A DNA stretch of 34,514 nt from Colwellia sp. (GTDB lineage: Bacteria; Pseudomonadota; Gammaproteobacteria; Enterobacterales; Alteromonadaceae), in contig JALJPB010000003.1 of assembly GCA_022969175.1 (NCBI GenBank), forward strand, positions 1 to 34,514, given 5' to 3'. The notes under the pieces are model-generated. The model was not told the origin of the DNA, ran no database searches, and saw only the letters and a list, made by a program, of their open reading frames with translations. The stretch's first letter is position 1. The number at the start of each line of letters is the position of its first letter. Shown piece after piece: positions 15,378-24,369 of the stretch. Both the position numbers and the translations under genes were made by a program.

Positions 15378-17811
15378 TTTAATTGATATAAAAAAAGCTG
15401 ATATACAAAAAGTTGATATAAAAAAAGCTGAAATAACAAAAACAGCTAATGTTACAGCAAGCTCACACACTAATGAAAACCTTGAAAAAGGCCAAGTAAA
15501 TATTGGTTTAGGTGGCGTAGGTCGCTCTACAAAACATGACAGTTCTGACAAACAAGTGGCCGGTGAAGCCCTTTATGTTGATGACCGTCCAGCAGTGCGT
15601 GGTGAATTACATGCAGCCGTGGGGCAGTCTACTCATGCCCACGCTAATATCTTATCAATGGACTTATCTGCGGTAAAAGCAGCACAAGGTGTAATCAAGG
15701 TAATCACAGTAGAAGACGTGCCAGGGCATACTGATATTGGCCCTGTTTTCCCTGGTGATCCAGTATTAGCCATTGGTAAAGTAGAATTTGTTGGACAACC
15801 GATTTTTGCGGTAGCGGCAACGAGTTTCGACTTAGCTCGTAAAGCGGTTAAATTAGCTAAAATTGAATATCAAGCACTTGAAGCAGTGTTAACAGTAAAA
15901 GATGCCTTGGCTAAACAAAACTTTGTTCGCCCGCCATTTTCGATGACGCGTGGTGATTCCGTCTCAGCTATCTCAGCGGCACAACATCAATTATCCGGTG
16001 AAATCACCGTTGGTGGTCAAGAGCATATGTACCTCGAAGGTCAAATATCAACAGCTGAGCCAACAGAAGATGGTGGGATGAATATTTACACTTCATCACA
16101 ACATCCAAGCGAAGTGCAAAAATTAGTGGCTGAAGTTCTTGATATCCCATTAAATAAAGTGCTTGTTGATATGCGCCGTATGGGTGGTGGTTTTGGCGGG
16201 AAAGAAACCCAAGCAGCGCCATGGGCCTGTATTGCCGCCTTACTTGCTAATGAAACAAAGCGGGCAGTTAAATTTAAATTAGCGCGTATGGATGACATGA
16301 TCATGACAGGTAAACGTCATCCTTTTGAAAACAATTACACCGTTGGTTTTGACAATGATGGTCAGATTAAGGGCATTAATATTGAAGTAAATGGTAACTG
16401 TGGTTATTCACCAGATTTATCCGATGCCATTGTTGACCGAGCCATGTTCCACTCAGATAACGCTTATTTCTTAGACCAAGCAACGGTTACTGGCAACCGT
16501 TGTAAGCTAAATACGGTATCTCATACCGCTTATCGCGGTTTTGGTGGTCCTCAAGGCATGATGACGATAGAAGTGGTCATGGACGAAATAGCTCGTCATT
16601 TAGGCAAAGATCCGTTAGAAATTCGTAAAATTAATTTATATGGTGGTGAAGGTCGAGATGAAACTCATTACCATCAGAAAGTTGAACATAATAATTTAGC
16701 TGAGATTATTGAAACATTAGAGCTAAGTTCAGACTACCAAGCACGTCGTAAAGCCATTACTGAATTTAATGCCAATAGTCCAATACTTAAGAAGGGTATT
16801 GCTTTAACGCCGGTTAAATTTGGTATTTCATTTACTGTTCAGCATTTAAACCAGGCAGGGGCACTTGTTCATGTTTATACCGATGGCACTATTCACTTAA
16901 GCCATGGTGGTAGTGAAATGGGGCAAGGGTTAAATACTAAAGTTGCACAAATTGTTGCTGAAGAATTCCAAGTCGATGTTAATACCGTTGCTATTTCTTC
17001 TGCTCGTACCGATAAAGTGCCGAATTCGTCACCCACTGCAGCATCTTCAGGTACAGATTTAAATGGTAAAGCGGCAGAAGCTGCGGCTAAAACCATTAAA
17101 CAACGTTTAATTGATTTTGCTTGTGAAAAATATCAAGTAGTGGCAGAGCAGGTAAGTTTTGAAAATAACAATATTGTTGTTGGTGAGCAAACCTTCACTT
17201 TTGCTGAGTTTTCACAAATTGCTTACATGGGGCGGGTATCTTTATCGTCTACTGGTTTTTATAAAACGCCTAAGATTCATTTTGATCGAGCGACAGGCAA
17301 AGGTCGTCCATTTTTCTATTACGCAACGGGTGCTGCAGTCTCTGAAGTATTAATTGATACCTTAACGGGCGAATACAAAACCCTACGTACTGATATTTTG
17401 CAAGATGTTGGTCACTCAATTAACCCAGCGATTGATATCGGTCAAATTGAAGGGGCTTTTGTTCAAGGCATGGGTTGGTTAACCACAGAAGAATTAATGT
17501 GGAATGAACAAGGGCGGCTACTTTCAAATAATCCGGCAACCTACAAAATACCAGCAATTAATGATGCACCAGAAGATTTCCGAGTTGCATTATTGCCAGA
17601 TGCGCCAAACCGTGAACACACCATTTACAACTCCAAAGCCGTAGGCGAACCACCTTTCATGCTGGGAATTTCAGTATGGTCAGCACTAAAAGATGCAATT
17701 TCAAGTATCAGTGATTACCAACACAGTCCTGCTCTTGATACCCCGGCAACCCCTGAACGTGTGCTTTGGGCGGTTGAGTCAGTTAAAGCAAGAAAAGCAG
17801 CAAATAAATAA
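15370..17811 (+). CDS. xdhB: Xanthine dehydrogenase, molybdopterin subunit XdhB
   Basis: An 813-residue catalytic subunit binding the molybdenum cofactor. Visible motifs: GGQEHMYLE (215-223), GGGFGGKE (272-279), AYRGFGGPQ (387-395), GSEMGQGLNTK near 515-525, and the catalytic glutamate in GEPP (Glu760). It pairs with XdhA in an (AB)2 complex that passes electrons from purine to FAD. The first 40 or so residues are an unusual Lys-rich extension with a 10-residue repeat (DIKKADIQKV / DIKKAEITKT) encoded by a 30-bp tandem duplication. The conserved enzyme begins only near residue 45. The ATG overlaps the xdhA stop; its ribosome site (GAGTGG) is modest. Confidence 0.95.
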   Translation: MRSLIDIKKADIQKVDIKKAEITKTANVTASSHTNENLEKGQVNIGLGGVGRSTKHDSSDKQVAGEALYVDDRPAVRGELHAAVGQSTHAHANILSMDLSAVKAAQGVIKVITVEDVPGHTDIGPVFPGDPVLAIGKVEFVGQPIFAVAATSFDLARKAVKLAKIEYQALEAVLTVKDALAKQNFVRPPFSMTRGDSVSAISAAQHQLSGEITVGGQEHMYLEGQISTAEPTEDGGMNIYTSSQHPSEVQKLVAEVLDIPLNKVLVDMRRMGGGFGGKETQAAPWACIAALLANETKRAVKFKLARMDDMIMTGKRHPFENNYTVGFDNDGQIKGINIEVNGNCGYSPDLSDAIVDRAMFHSDNAYFLDQATVTGNRCKLNTVSHTAYRGFGGPQGMMTIEVVMDEIARHLGKDPLEIRKINLYGGEGRDETHYHQKVEHNNLAEIIETLELSSDYQARRKAITEFNANSPILKKGIALTPVKFGISFTVQHLNQAGALVHVYTDGTIHLSHGGSEMGQGLNTKVAQIVAEEFQVDVNTVAISSARTDKVPNSSPTAASSGTDLNGKAAEAAAKTIKQRLIDFACEKYQVVAEQVSFENNNIVVGEQTFTFAEFSQIAYMGRVSLSSTGFYKTPKIHFDRATGKGRPFFYYATGAAVSEVLIDTLTGEYKTLRTDILQDVGHSINPAIDIGQIEGAFVQGMGWLTTEELMWNEQGRLLSNNPATYKIPAINDAPEDFRVALLPDAPNREHTIYNSKAVGEPPFMLGISVWSALKDAISSISDYQHSPALDTPATPERVLWAVESVKARKAANK
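15383..15442. repeat. 30-bp tandem duplication at the 5' end of xdhB
   Basis: The 18-mer TTGATATAAAAAAAGCTG is found identically at 15383-15400 and 15413-15430, in units of 30 bp, encoding two 10-residue peptides. Each copy carries a run of seven A. Confidence 0.85.
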
Positions 17812-17821
17812 GGAGTATAAG

Positions 17822-18916
17822 ATGTCTGTTTCTAATGAGTATAGTTTTGAACAAGACGGCTATGGCAATTCAAGCGATGGCAAAGCCAACTCTTTTAAAG
17901 AAAACTCTATTAAGGAAAACCTTGGTCATAAACTAAATTGGAATCAGGCGAGTCTTGACTTAAATCAGCAAGGTAGGGCGTATGTACTGATCACCATAAT
18001 TGGTGTAACAGGTTCAACCCCTCGTGATAGTGGCACTAAAATGGTGGTCAGCCAAAGTGATATCTTTGACACCATCGGTGGCGGTCATCTTGAGTATAAA
18101 GCGATAAAACAAGCGAGAAAATTACTTGAAGAAAATAAAGATTGTCAATTAATTGAGCATTTTCAATTAGGCAGTCAATTAGGCCAGTGTTGTGGTGGTA
18201 ATGCCAGTATCTTGTTTGAATGTTTTGCTGCTAATACTATTCATATTGCTGTGTTTGGCGCCGGTCATGTCGGCCAAGCGTTGATCCCTATGTTATCGGG
18301 CTTACCTTGTCATATTACTTGGGTAGATAATCGTGAATCACAATTCCCGGTAAATTGTCAGCAATATGCCAATGTTACAGCGCTACTCACAGACGACCCT
18401 GCTGCTGAAGTATCAGCGATGCCTAGTAAAACTTTGTATGTGGTGATGACTCATAATCATCAACTTGATTTTGATATCAGCCTTGCTGCATTAAAAAGAG
18501 AAGACTTCCACTACCTAGGATTGATAGCCTCTGATACTAAATGGCGCCGCTTTCAACAGCGTTACAAACACAGAGAAATATCACCTTCGCTAGTTGAACA
18601 AATGAATTGTCCCATCGGGCTTGAGCAGGTGGTTGGAAAAATTCCGATGGAAGTTGCTATCAGTGTCGCAGGGCAGATCATTGAATCTTATCAAGAGCTG
18701 TTACCTAGTGAACAACTGCAAAGTAAAAATAAAGGGGTTGCTTGGAAAGAAATTAAGCAACTACTGTCTGAGCAAACAGCTGAAAACTATATTGCTAAAT
18801 CTTCTGTTGCAGAAAATAGCACAGCAATAAATTTAACCACTCATTCTAAAGTCAGCTCAGAAGATCTTGCGGTTATGAATGATGAACTATTAACCGAAAA
18901 TGGAGCAGTAAAATGA
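17822..18916 (+). CDS. xdhC: Xanthine dehydrogenase maturation factor XdhC
   Basis: A 364-residue XdhC-family chaperone that binds molybdenum cofactor, promotes its sulfuration and delivers it to XdhB. The XdhC/CoxI N-terminal domain includes TPRDSGTKM (66-74), TIGGGHLE (84-91) and a Cys pair at 123-124 before GGN. A Rossmann-like C-terminal domain has GAGHVG at 147-152. An AGGAG ribosome site overlaps the xdhB stop and fixes the ATG at 17822, although the frame is open further upstream. Two low-complexity additions are unusual: an N-terminal stretch (about 1-38, with SFKEN/SIKEN repeats) and a Ser/Glu-rich C-terminal tail of about 60 residues. It overlaps allB by 4 nt (ATGA). Confidence 0.92.
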   Translation: MSVSNEYSFEQDGYGNSSDGKANSFKENSIKENLGHKLNWNQASLDLNQQGRAYVLITIIGVTGSTPRDSGTKMVVSQSDIFDTIGGGHLEYKAIKQARKLLEENKDCQLIEHFQLGSQLGQCCGGNASILFECFAANTIHIAVFGAGHVGQALIPMLSGLPCHITWVDNRESQFPVNCQQYANVTALLTDDPAAEVSAMPSKTLYVVMTHNHQLDFDISLAALKREDFHYLGLIASDTKWRRFQQRYKHREISPSLVEQMNCPIGLEQVVGKIPMEVAISVAGQIIESYQELLPSEQLQSKNKGVAWKEIKQLLSEQTAENYIAKSSVAENSTAINLTTHSKVSSEDLAVMNDELLTENGAVK

Positions 18917-20268
18917 AACATTTTGCTCTAAAAAGTAAAAATGTCATTGTTGCCGGTCAGATGAAAGCAGCAGTTATTGAAGTTAAAGGTGAGTTAATTG
19001 CCGCAATACATGCCTACGATCAGTTACTCGAATGTCAAATCCAAGACTTTGGTGAACTAGTGATTATGCCAGGGTTAGTTGACTCCCATGTACATATTAA
19101 TGAGCCCGGACGAACTGAGTGGGAAGGCTTTAATACCGCAACACAAGCAGCAGCAGCAGGTGGTATTACCGCGTTAGTAGATATGCCATTAAATTGTATT
19201 CCAGTAACAACGACAAAAGCGGCTTTTCAAGAAAAACTTGACAGCGTTGATGACAAATTATGGGTAGACTGCGGATTTTGGGGCGGCGTTATTCCCCAAA
19301 ATATTGATGATTTAGATGACTTACTCAATGCCGGTGTTTTAGGGGTTAAGTCATTCTTGATTGACTCGGGTATTGCAGAGTTCCCTCCTGTTGAAGCTAA
19401 AGATATGCGTGCGGCTATGCCAATTTTAGCAAAACATGATGTGCCTTATTTGATTCATGCTGAATTAGATTGTGGTGGTTTTCATGATGTTGAGATCACC
19501 AAAGAATACAACAGCTTTTTAGCATCCAGACCAAAGAGCTGGGAAAATAATGCAATTTCGTTAATGGTTGATATGGCTCGTGAGTCAAAAGCAAAGGGCG
19601 ATAACTGTAAAGTTCATATTGTGCATTTATCCTCAGATGAAGCATTAGCAACCATTGAACAAGCCAAAAGTGAAGGCTTGCGTTTTACTGCAGAAACTTG
19701 TCCTCATTATTTAACCATTGCTTCTGAAAGTATTCCTGATGGCAAAACACTCTTTAAATGTTGCCCACCAATTCGTGAAAACAAAAACCGTGAACATTTG
19801 TGGCAAGCTATCACTGATGGGCGGTTAGATTTTATTGTCTCTGATCACTCGCCATGCACACCCGAGCTAAAACATATTGATACCGGTGATATCGAAAAAG
19901 CGTGGGGCGGAATTTCTGCACTGCAATTTGGAATTTCACTCATTTGGACTGAAGCAAAAGAGCGGGGTTTTACCCTAGTCGACATTGCACGGCTAATGTC
20001 GGCTGAAACAGCTAAATTTGCTGGTTTAGACTCAGTGAAAGGTGAAATTAAAGTAGGAAATCATGCTGACTTTTTAGTATTTGATCCCAATGTCCAGTTC
20101 ACCATCACCAATGAAATGATTAAACATCGCCATAATATTACGCCTTATGTCGGTCGTAAAGTTACTGGGCAAGTTGAGCATACTTTTGTTCGTGGTCACC
20201 ATGTTTACCAGCAAGATCAATTTATTAATGCCCCTGTTGGCAGGCCCTTACTTAAAGGTCAACTTTAG
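18913..20268 (+). CDS. allB: Allantoinase
   Basis: A 451-residue cyclic amidohydrolase that opens allantoin to allantoate. The metal site is complete: HVH at 59-61 in DSHVHINEPGRTEW, carbamylated Lys146 in GVKSF, His183 (HAELD), His in the HIVHLSS segment (236-239) and Asp312 in SDHSPC. The NEPGRTEWEGF signature and the ETCPHYLTI segment separate allantoinases from dihydroorotases and hydantoinases. A GGAG ribosome site precedes the ATG, which overlaps the xdhC stop. It receives S-allantoin from UraD and passes allantoate to the allantoicase encoded next. Confidence 0.95.
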   Translation: MKHFALKSKNVIVAGQMKAAVIEVKGELIAAIHAYDQLLECQIQDFGELVIMPGLVDSHVHINEPGRTEWEGFNTATQAAAAGGITALVDMPLNCIPVTTTKAAFQEKLDSVDDKLWVDCGFWGGVIPQNIDDLDDLLNAGVLGVKSFLIDSGIAEFPPVEAKDMRAAMPILAKHDVPYLIHAELDCGGFHDVEITKEYNSFLASRPKSWENNAISLMVDMARESKAKGDNCKVHIVHLSSDEALATIEQAKSEGLRFTAETCPHYLTIASESIPDGKTLFKCCPPIRENKNREHLWQAITDGRLDFIVSDHSPCTPELKHIDTGDIEKAWGGISALQFGISLIWTEAKERGFTLVDIARLMSAETAKFAGLDSVKGEIKVGNHADFLVFDPNVQFTITNEMIKHRHNITPYVGRKVTGQVEHTFVRGHHVYQQDQFINAPVGRPLLKGQL

Positions 20269-20340
20269 CTTTGTGTTAACGGAAAAATTAAAGATTAATA
20301 AAATCATATAAAGATAAATAAGAATTAGGAATTGAATGCC

Positions 20341-21396
20341 ATGATGTTAGATATAGATACTCAAGAGCAGAATAAACTTTCAGGTGATGCTCTTGAATTA
20401 GAACAAAAGTTAAAAACTCACTGTGTTGACTTAGCCAGTGATCGTGTTGGCGGTGAAACTTTGTCGTGCAGTGATGACTTTTTTGCAGAAATGGAAAATC
20501 TTATCAAACCAGGTCGTGGCATTTTCATTGATGACAAGTTTACCGACCGTGGTAAATGGATGGACGGTTGGGAGTCTCGTCGTAGTTATGGCCGTGACAA
20601 TGGCAGGGAATTTGACTGGTGTATTATTCGTTTGGGGATTAAAGGTGTTATTCGCGGTTTCGATATAGATACAAACTACTTCCGTGGTAATGCCCCTGAG
20701 TCTGTTTCTGTCGAAGCTTGTGTTAGTGAAGTAGAGCCAAATGCTGATACGGTTTGGGAGACAGTGTTAGAGCAAGCAGAAGTTGAAGCTCATAGTCAGA
20801 ATGTTTTTGCTATTACCAATGACAAAGCGTACACCCATATACGTTTAAACATGTTCCCTGATGGTGGGGTTGCCCGAATCCGTGTTTACGGTGAAGCTGA
20901 TGTTAATTGGCAGCACTTTATTGATGGTGAGCTAATCGACTTAGCCTACATTAAAAATGGTGGTAAAGCGTTATTGGTAAGCGATATGTTCTTCAGTGAT
21001 AAGAACAACCTCATTATGCCTGGTCGAGGTAAAGATATGGGTGATGGTTGGGAAACTAAACGTCGTCGTGACCCAGGACCTGATTGGTCTATCGTTAAGT
21101 TAGCCGCACAAGGCAGTATTGAAAAGGTCATTGTTGATACCTGTCACTTTAAAGGGAATTTCCCAGATACCTTTACTTTAGAAGGCATAGTCTCTGACAG
21201 TGATGATTTCACTGATGGTAAGCAAGCTGAACAATGGCAACCGATTATTGCTCGTACTAAATTATACGCACACCGTGAGCATTTATTTATTAATGAAATT
21301 ATTCCAGCAAGTACCCAGACGTTTAGCCACGTGCGCTTAAGTATCTTCCCAGATGGTGGTATTTCTCGTTTACGGACCTTTGGTAAAAAAGGATAA
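20341..21396 (+). CDS. alc: Allantoicase
   Basis: A 351-residue allantoicase (allantoate amidinohydrolase), splitting allantoate into ureidoglycolate and urea. It shows the family's internal duplication: two beta-sandwich halves with matching segments, ENLIKPGRG ... GWESRR ... FDWCIIRLG ... TNYFRGNAPE in the first, NNLIMPGRG ... GWETKR ... PDWSIVKLA ... TCHFKGNFPD in the second. An upstream TTG (20332) is in frame, but its distance from AGGA (20327-20330) is only 1 nt; the ATG at 20341 gives a 10-nt spacing and is preferred. The use of Alc, not an AllC-type amidohydrolase, means this pathway releases urea rather than ammonia at this step. Confidence 0.93.
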   Translation: MMLDIDTQEQNKLSGDALELEQKLKTHCVDLASDRVGGETLSCSDDFFAEMENLIKPGRGIFIDDKFTDRGKWMDGWESRRSYGRDNGREFDWCIIRLGIKGVIRGFDIDTNYFRGNAPESVSVEACVSEVEPNADTVWETVLEQAEVEAHSQNVFAITNDKAYTHIRLNMFPDGGVARIRVYGEADVNWQHFIDGELIDLAYIKNGGKALLVSDMFFSDKNNLIMPGRGKDMGDGWETKRRRDPGPDWSIVKLAAQGSIEKVIVDTCHFKGNFPDTFTLEGIVSDSDDFTDGKQAEQWQPIIARTKLYAHREHLFINEIIPASTQTFSHVRLSIFPDGGISRLRTFGKKG

Positions 21397-21400
21397 ACTA

Positions 21401-21910
21401 ATGACATTAACTGATTTAAATAACCAAACGGCAGAACAAGCGAACCATACTTTTATCCAGTGCTGTACCTCATCTACTTGGGTCAAAGCAATGGTAGCAG
21501 CACGTCCTTTTAGTGATGAAATCGCTGTAGCAAAACAAGCCGACTTAGCATGGCAAGAGTTAGAAGAAGCTGATTATTTAGAAGCTTTTGAAGGTCATCC
21601 TAAAATTGGTGATGTCAGCAGCTTACGTGCTAAATATGCAAATACCAAAGAACTAGCGGGTAATGAGCAAGGTTTAGTTAAAGAAGCTAATGATGATGTG
21701 CTGGAAGTGCTTTCTCTAGGCAATAGTGATTATCAAGAAAAGTTTGGTTTTATCTTTATTGTTTGTGCAACAGGCAAAAGTGCTCAAGAGATGTCTGACT
21801 TACTTCAAGCTCGTTTACCAAATAACAAAGCTCAAGAATTAATTAATGCCGCAGAAGAGCAACGAAAAATTTTCCAACTTCGTATTAATAAGGCATTTGC
21901 TGCAGGCTAA
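21401..21910 (+). CDS. uraD: OHCU decarboxylase
   Basis: A 169-residue 2-oxo-4-hydroxy-4-carboxy-5-ureidoimidazoline decarboxylase that turns the unstable UraH product into S-(+)-allantoin. The diagnostic HPKIGD (catalytic His66) and the YQEKFGFIFIVCATGKS segment (111-127) are both present, and the length fits the family. The ATG at 21401 follows an AAAGGA ribosome site and lies 4 nt after the alc stop. An upstream in-frame start inside alc is not credible. Confidence 0.94.
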   Translation: MTLTDLNNQTAEQANHTFIQCCTSSTWVKAMVAARPFSDEIAVAKQADLAWQELEEADYLEAFEGHPKIGDVSSLRAKYANTKELAGNEQGLVKEANDDVLEVLSLGNSDYQEKFGFIFIVCATGKSAQEMSDLLQARLPNNKAQELINAAEEQRKIFQLRINKAFAAG

Positions 21911-21932
21911 GCCAGAAACAAAAGGAAATATT

Positions 21933-22274
21933 ATGAGCCAAATTACAACTCACATACTAGATACAACCCGTGGTTTACCTGCGAGAAATGTGCCGATCAC
22001 TTTATATGCTCAAAAGGATAGTGGTTGGCAGAAACTTGGCGGCGGTATCACCAATAAAGATGGACGACTTCCTGGATTATTGGCTGATGAGGTAAAACTT
22101 GCTGCGGGTATTTATCGAATGCATTTTGAAACCAGTAGCTATTTTGAAGCAAACGATGAACAGGGGTTTTACCCTTATGTCGATATTGTTTTTGAGCTAG
22201 ATGCAAACGGTGACCATTACCACATACCCCTGTTATTAACTGCGTTTGGTTATTCAACTTACCGTGGCAGTTAA
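21933..22274 (+). CDS. uraH: 5-Hydroxyisourate hydrolase (transthyretin-like)
   Basis: A 113-residue transthyretin-related protein that hydrolyses 5-hydroxyisourate to OHCU. Catalytic His7 (in THILDTTRG), Arg45 and His98, and the C-terminal YRGS tetrapeptide (110-113) that marks the enzyme rather than the hormone carrier, are all present. There is no signal peptide, so it is cytoplasmic. AAAGGAAA precedes the ATG, 22 nt after uraD. The order uraD-uraH fits coupled removal of the two unstable intermediates. Confidence 0.95.
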   Translation: MSQITTHILDTTRGLPARNVPITLYAQKDSGWQKLGGGITNKDGRLPGLLADEVKLAAGIYRMHFETSSYFEANDEQGFYPYVDIVFELDANGDHYHIPLLLTAFGYSTYRGS

Positions 22275-22276
22275 CG

Positions 22277-22819
22277 ATGAGCGTTACTAATAAAGTGATC
22301 AATCAAGTGATGAATAAAGCGATTCTTAAAACATTAACGCCAAAACCGCTGACGGCAGCAGCATTTTCTGCCTTTGGTGATGTAATTGAAACTAGCAATG
22401 ATGTAAAGAACTTTGCCATTAATGATGGCTTCACTCAGCGTTATCATGATTTAGCTAAAGTTGATGTTACTGATAATAATGGTCATACGTTGATCAATAT
22501 CTTTCGCTCAAAGCCACTAGCACAACCTATTGCCATTAAAATGATGGAGCGCCACCCACAGGGTAGCCAAGCATTTATTCCTATGGGGGATAACCGATAT
22601 ATAGTTGTGGTGGCACCTGCAGGCGAATTTGATGTCAGTAAAATTGAAGTATTTATCGCTAATTCAAACCAAGGGGTGAATTATCATAAAGGCACATGGC
22701 ATCACTTTTGTTTAGCTCTAGGCAGTGAAAGCGATTTTTTAGTGGTTGATAGAGGCGGCAAGGGTGATAACTGTGATGTGCTTGAATTAGATGGCTCATT
22801 AGTCATTGCAAACGTTTAA
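22277..22819 (+). CDS. allA: Ureidoglycolate lyase
   Basis: A 180-residue AllA-family cupin-type lyase that splits ureidoglycolate into glyoxylate and urea. Family features: LTPKPLTAAAFSAFGDVIE near the N-terminus, the HPQGSQAFIPM segment, and NYHKGTWHH with its paired histidines near 136-144. The start at 22277 lies 2 nt after the uraH stop without a clear ribosome site, implying reinitiation. A second ATG at 22310 would give a protein starting closer to the usual family N-terminus and cannot be excluded. Its product glyoxylate is the substrate of the malate synthase at the end of the cluster. Confidence 0.92.
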   Translation: MSVTNKVINQVMNKAILKTLTPKPLTAAAFSAFGDVIETSNDVKNFAINDGFTQRYHDLAKVDVTDNNGHTLINIFRSKPLAQPIAIKMMERHPQGSQAFIPMGDNRYIVVVAPAGEFDVSKIEVFIANSNQGVNYHKGTWHHFCLALGSESDFLVVDRGGKGDNCDVLELDGSLVIANV

Positions 22820-23017
22820 AGGTAACAAATTGAGAACATTTAAAAGAACATTAAAAAGAAAGCTTTCCAATAATAAAAATTGCCGAAGGGCAATAGTAAG
22901 AAAGCAGCAGGCAAGAAATAAACTCACGTGGTTTGTTACGACAAACTAGTTTAATCCAAACACGTATCGCCAATGCAAAAGTTAAGCAGGCGAGCAGATG
23001 TATAAAGGTAAGAGAAA
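22820..23017. other. 198-bp gap between allA and guaD
   Basis: No gene. A short hairpin ATTGCC-GAAG-GGCAAT (22879-22894) is present, without a T-run. It could be an attenuating or RNA-processing element; a separate guaD promoter may also lie here, but I cannot define one. Confidence 0.4.
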
Positions 23018-24304
23018 ATGTTAAAAGTATATCGTGGTGAATTACTGCACTTTTTGGCCGACCCAGCTAAAGTCGCCTTAGAAGATAGTTATCAATATCT
23101 AGAAGATGGCTTGTTGATCATTAAAGATGGCTTAGTAGAGCAAGTAGGTGAAGCCGCTGAGTTATTAGCCACCTTAGATAAAAATGTAGAAGTAACTCAT
23201 TATAAAAATGGCCTAATGATGCCTGGGTTTATTGATACCCATGTTCATTACCCACAAACGGAAATGATCGCCTCTTATGGTGAGCAACTACTTGAATGGT
23301 TAGAGAATTATACCTTTCCTTTTGAGCGACAATTTTCTGACTTTGAACACGGTAAAAGTGTTGCTGAGTTCTTTTTAACACAATTGCTTGAAGCAGGTAC
23401 TACCACAGCTTTGGTCTTTGGTACTGTGCATAAAGAGTCGGTTGAGGCCTTTTTTACTGTTGCTCAACAGAAAAAACTTCGCATGATTTGTGGCAAGGTT
23501 CTAATGGATCAAAACTGTCCTGATTATTTATCAGATACCGCTCAAAGTGGTTATGATGACAGTAAAGCATTAATTGAAAAATGGCATAATACTGACCGTT
23601 TACAATATGCGATTACCCCACGTTTTGCCCCTACCTGTTCTACTGAACAACTGAACAAAGCAGGACAATTACTTAGCGAAAATCCTACGGTTTATTTACA
23701 TACCCACCTAAGTGAAAACAAAGCTGAAATAGCTTGGGTAAAAGATCTTTTCCCTGACAGTGACGGTTACTTAGATGTGTATGATAAAAGTCAATTATTG
23801 GGTCGACGTAGTATTTTTGCCCATGGTGTACATTTACATGACAGTGAGTGTCAACGCTTAGGTGAAACAGACTCGGCCATTGCATTTTGTCCAAGTTCAA
23901 ACCTGTTTTTAGGTAGTGGTTGTTTTAACCTCAAACAGGCGGAAGAATTTGATGTTAACGTCGGCTTCGGCTCTGATATCGGCGCTGGTACAACCTTTTC
24001 AATGCTAAGCACCATCAATGAAGGTTATAAAACACAACAGTTACGTGGTGACAAACTTACGCCATTCAAATCGTTTTATTTGGCGACATTAGGTGGAGCC
24101 ATCTCGTTAGATCTTGAGGGCACGATAGGTAACTTTACTAAAGGCGCGGAAGCTGACTTTATTGTCCTTGATTATCATGCAACACCGCTAATGGACAGAC
24201 GTATGCGGCATTGTACCAATTTGTCAGAGAAGTTATTTATCCTAAGTATGTTAGGTGATGAACGCCATGTAAAAGCTACTCATATTATGGGTGAACTCGT
24301 CTAA
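23018..24304 (+). CDS. guaD: Guanine deaminase
   Basis: A 428-residue amidohydrolase-superfamily guanine deaminase producing xanthine and ammonia. Key features: PGFIDTHVHYPQ (His75 and His77 bind zinc), HTHLSEN (about 228-234), FAHGVHL (about 269-275) and the SDIGAG segment with the metal-binding Asp (about 325). The family's CPSSNLFLGSG substrate segment is also present. A typical long cytoplasmic enzyme with no signal peptide. It feeds guanine into the XdhAB reaction. It follows allA by 198 nt and precedes a repeat-containing gap. Confidence 0.94.
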   Translation: MLKVYRGELLHFLADPAKVALEDSYQYLEDGLLIIKDGLVEQVGEAAELLATLDKNVEVTHYKNGLMMPGFIDTHVHYPQTEMIASYGEQLLEWLENYTFPFERQFSDFEHGKSVAEFFLTQLLEAGTTTALVFGTVHKESVEAFFTVAQQKKLRMICGKVLMDQNCPDYLSDTAQSGYDDSKALIEKWHNTDRLQYAITPRFAPTCSTEQLNKAGQLLSENPTVYLHTHLSENKAEIAWVKDLFPDSDGYLDVYDKSQLLGRRSIFAHGVHLHDSECQRLGETDSAIAFCPSSNLFLGSGCFNLKQAEEFDVNVGFGSDIGAGTTFSMLSTINEGYKTQQLRGDKLTPFKSFYLATLGGAISLDLEGTIGNFTKGAEADFIVLDYHATPLMDRRMRHCTNLSEKLFILSMLGDERHVKATHIMGELV

Positions 24305-24369
24305 TAGGTAGAAAAAGTTAATAAATAATTTAATGTCTTAAACTAGCACCTTGTACTTTAACTTAGTTT

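Noticed and set aside
18913-20268. Dihydroorotase or hydantoinase identity for the amidohydrolase
   Set aside because: The NEPGRTEWEGF signature and the position among ureide genes fit allantoinase.
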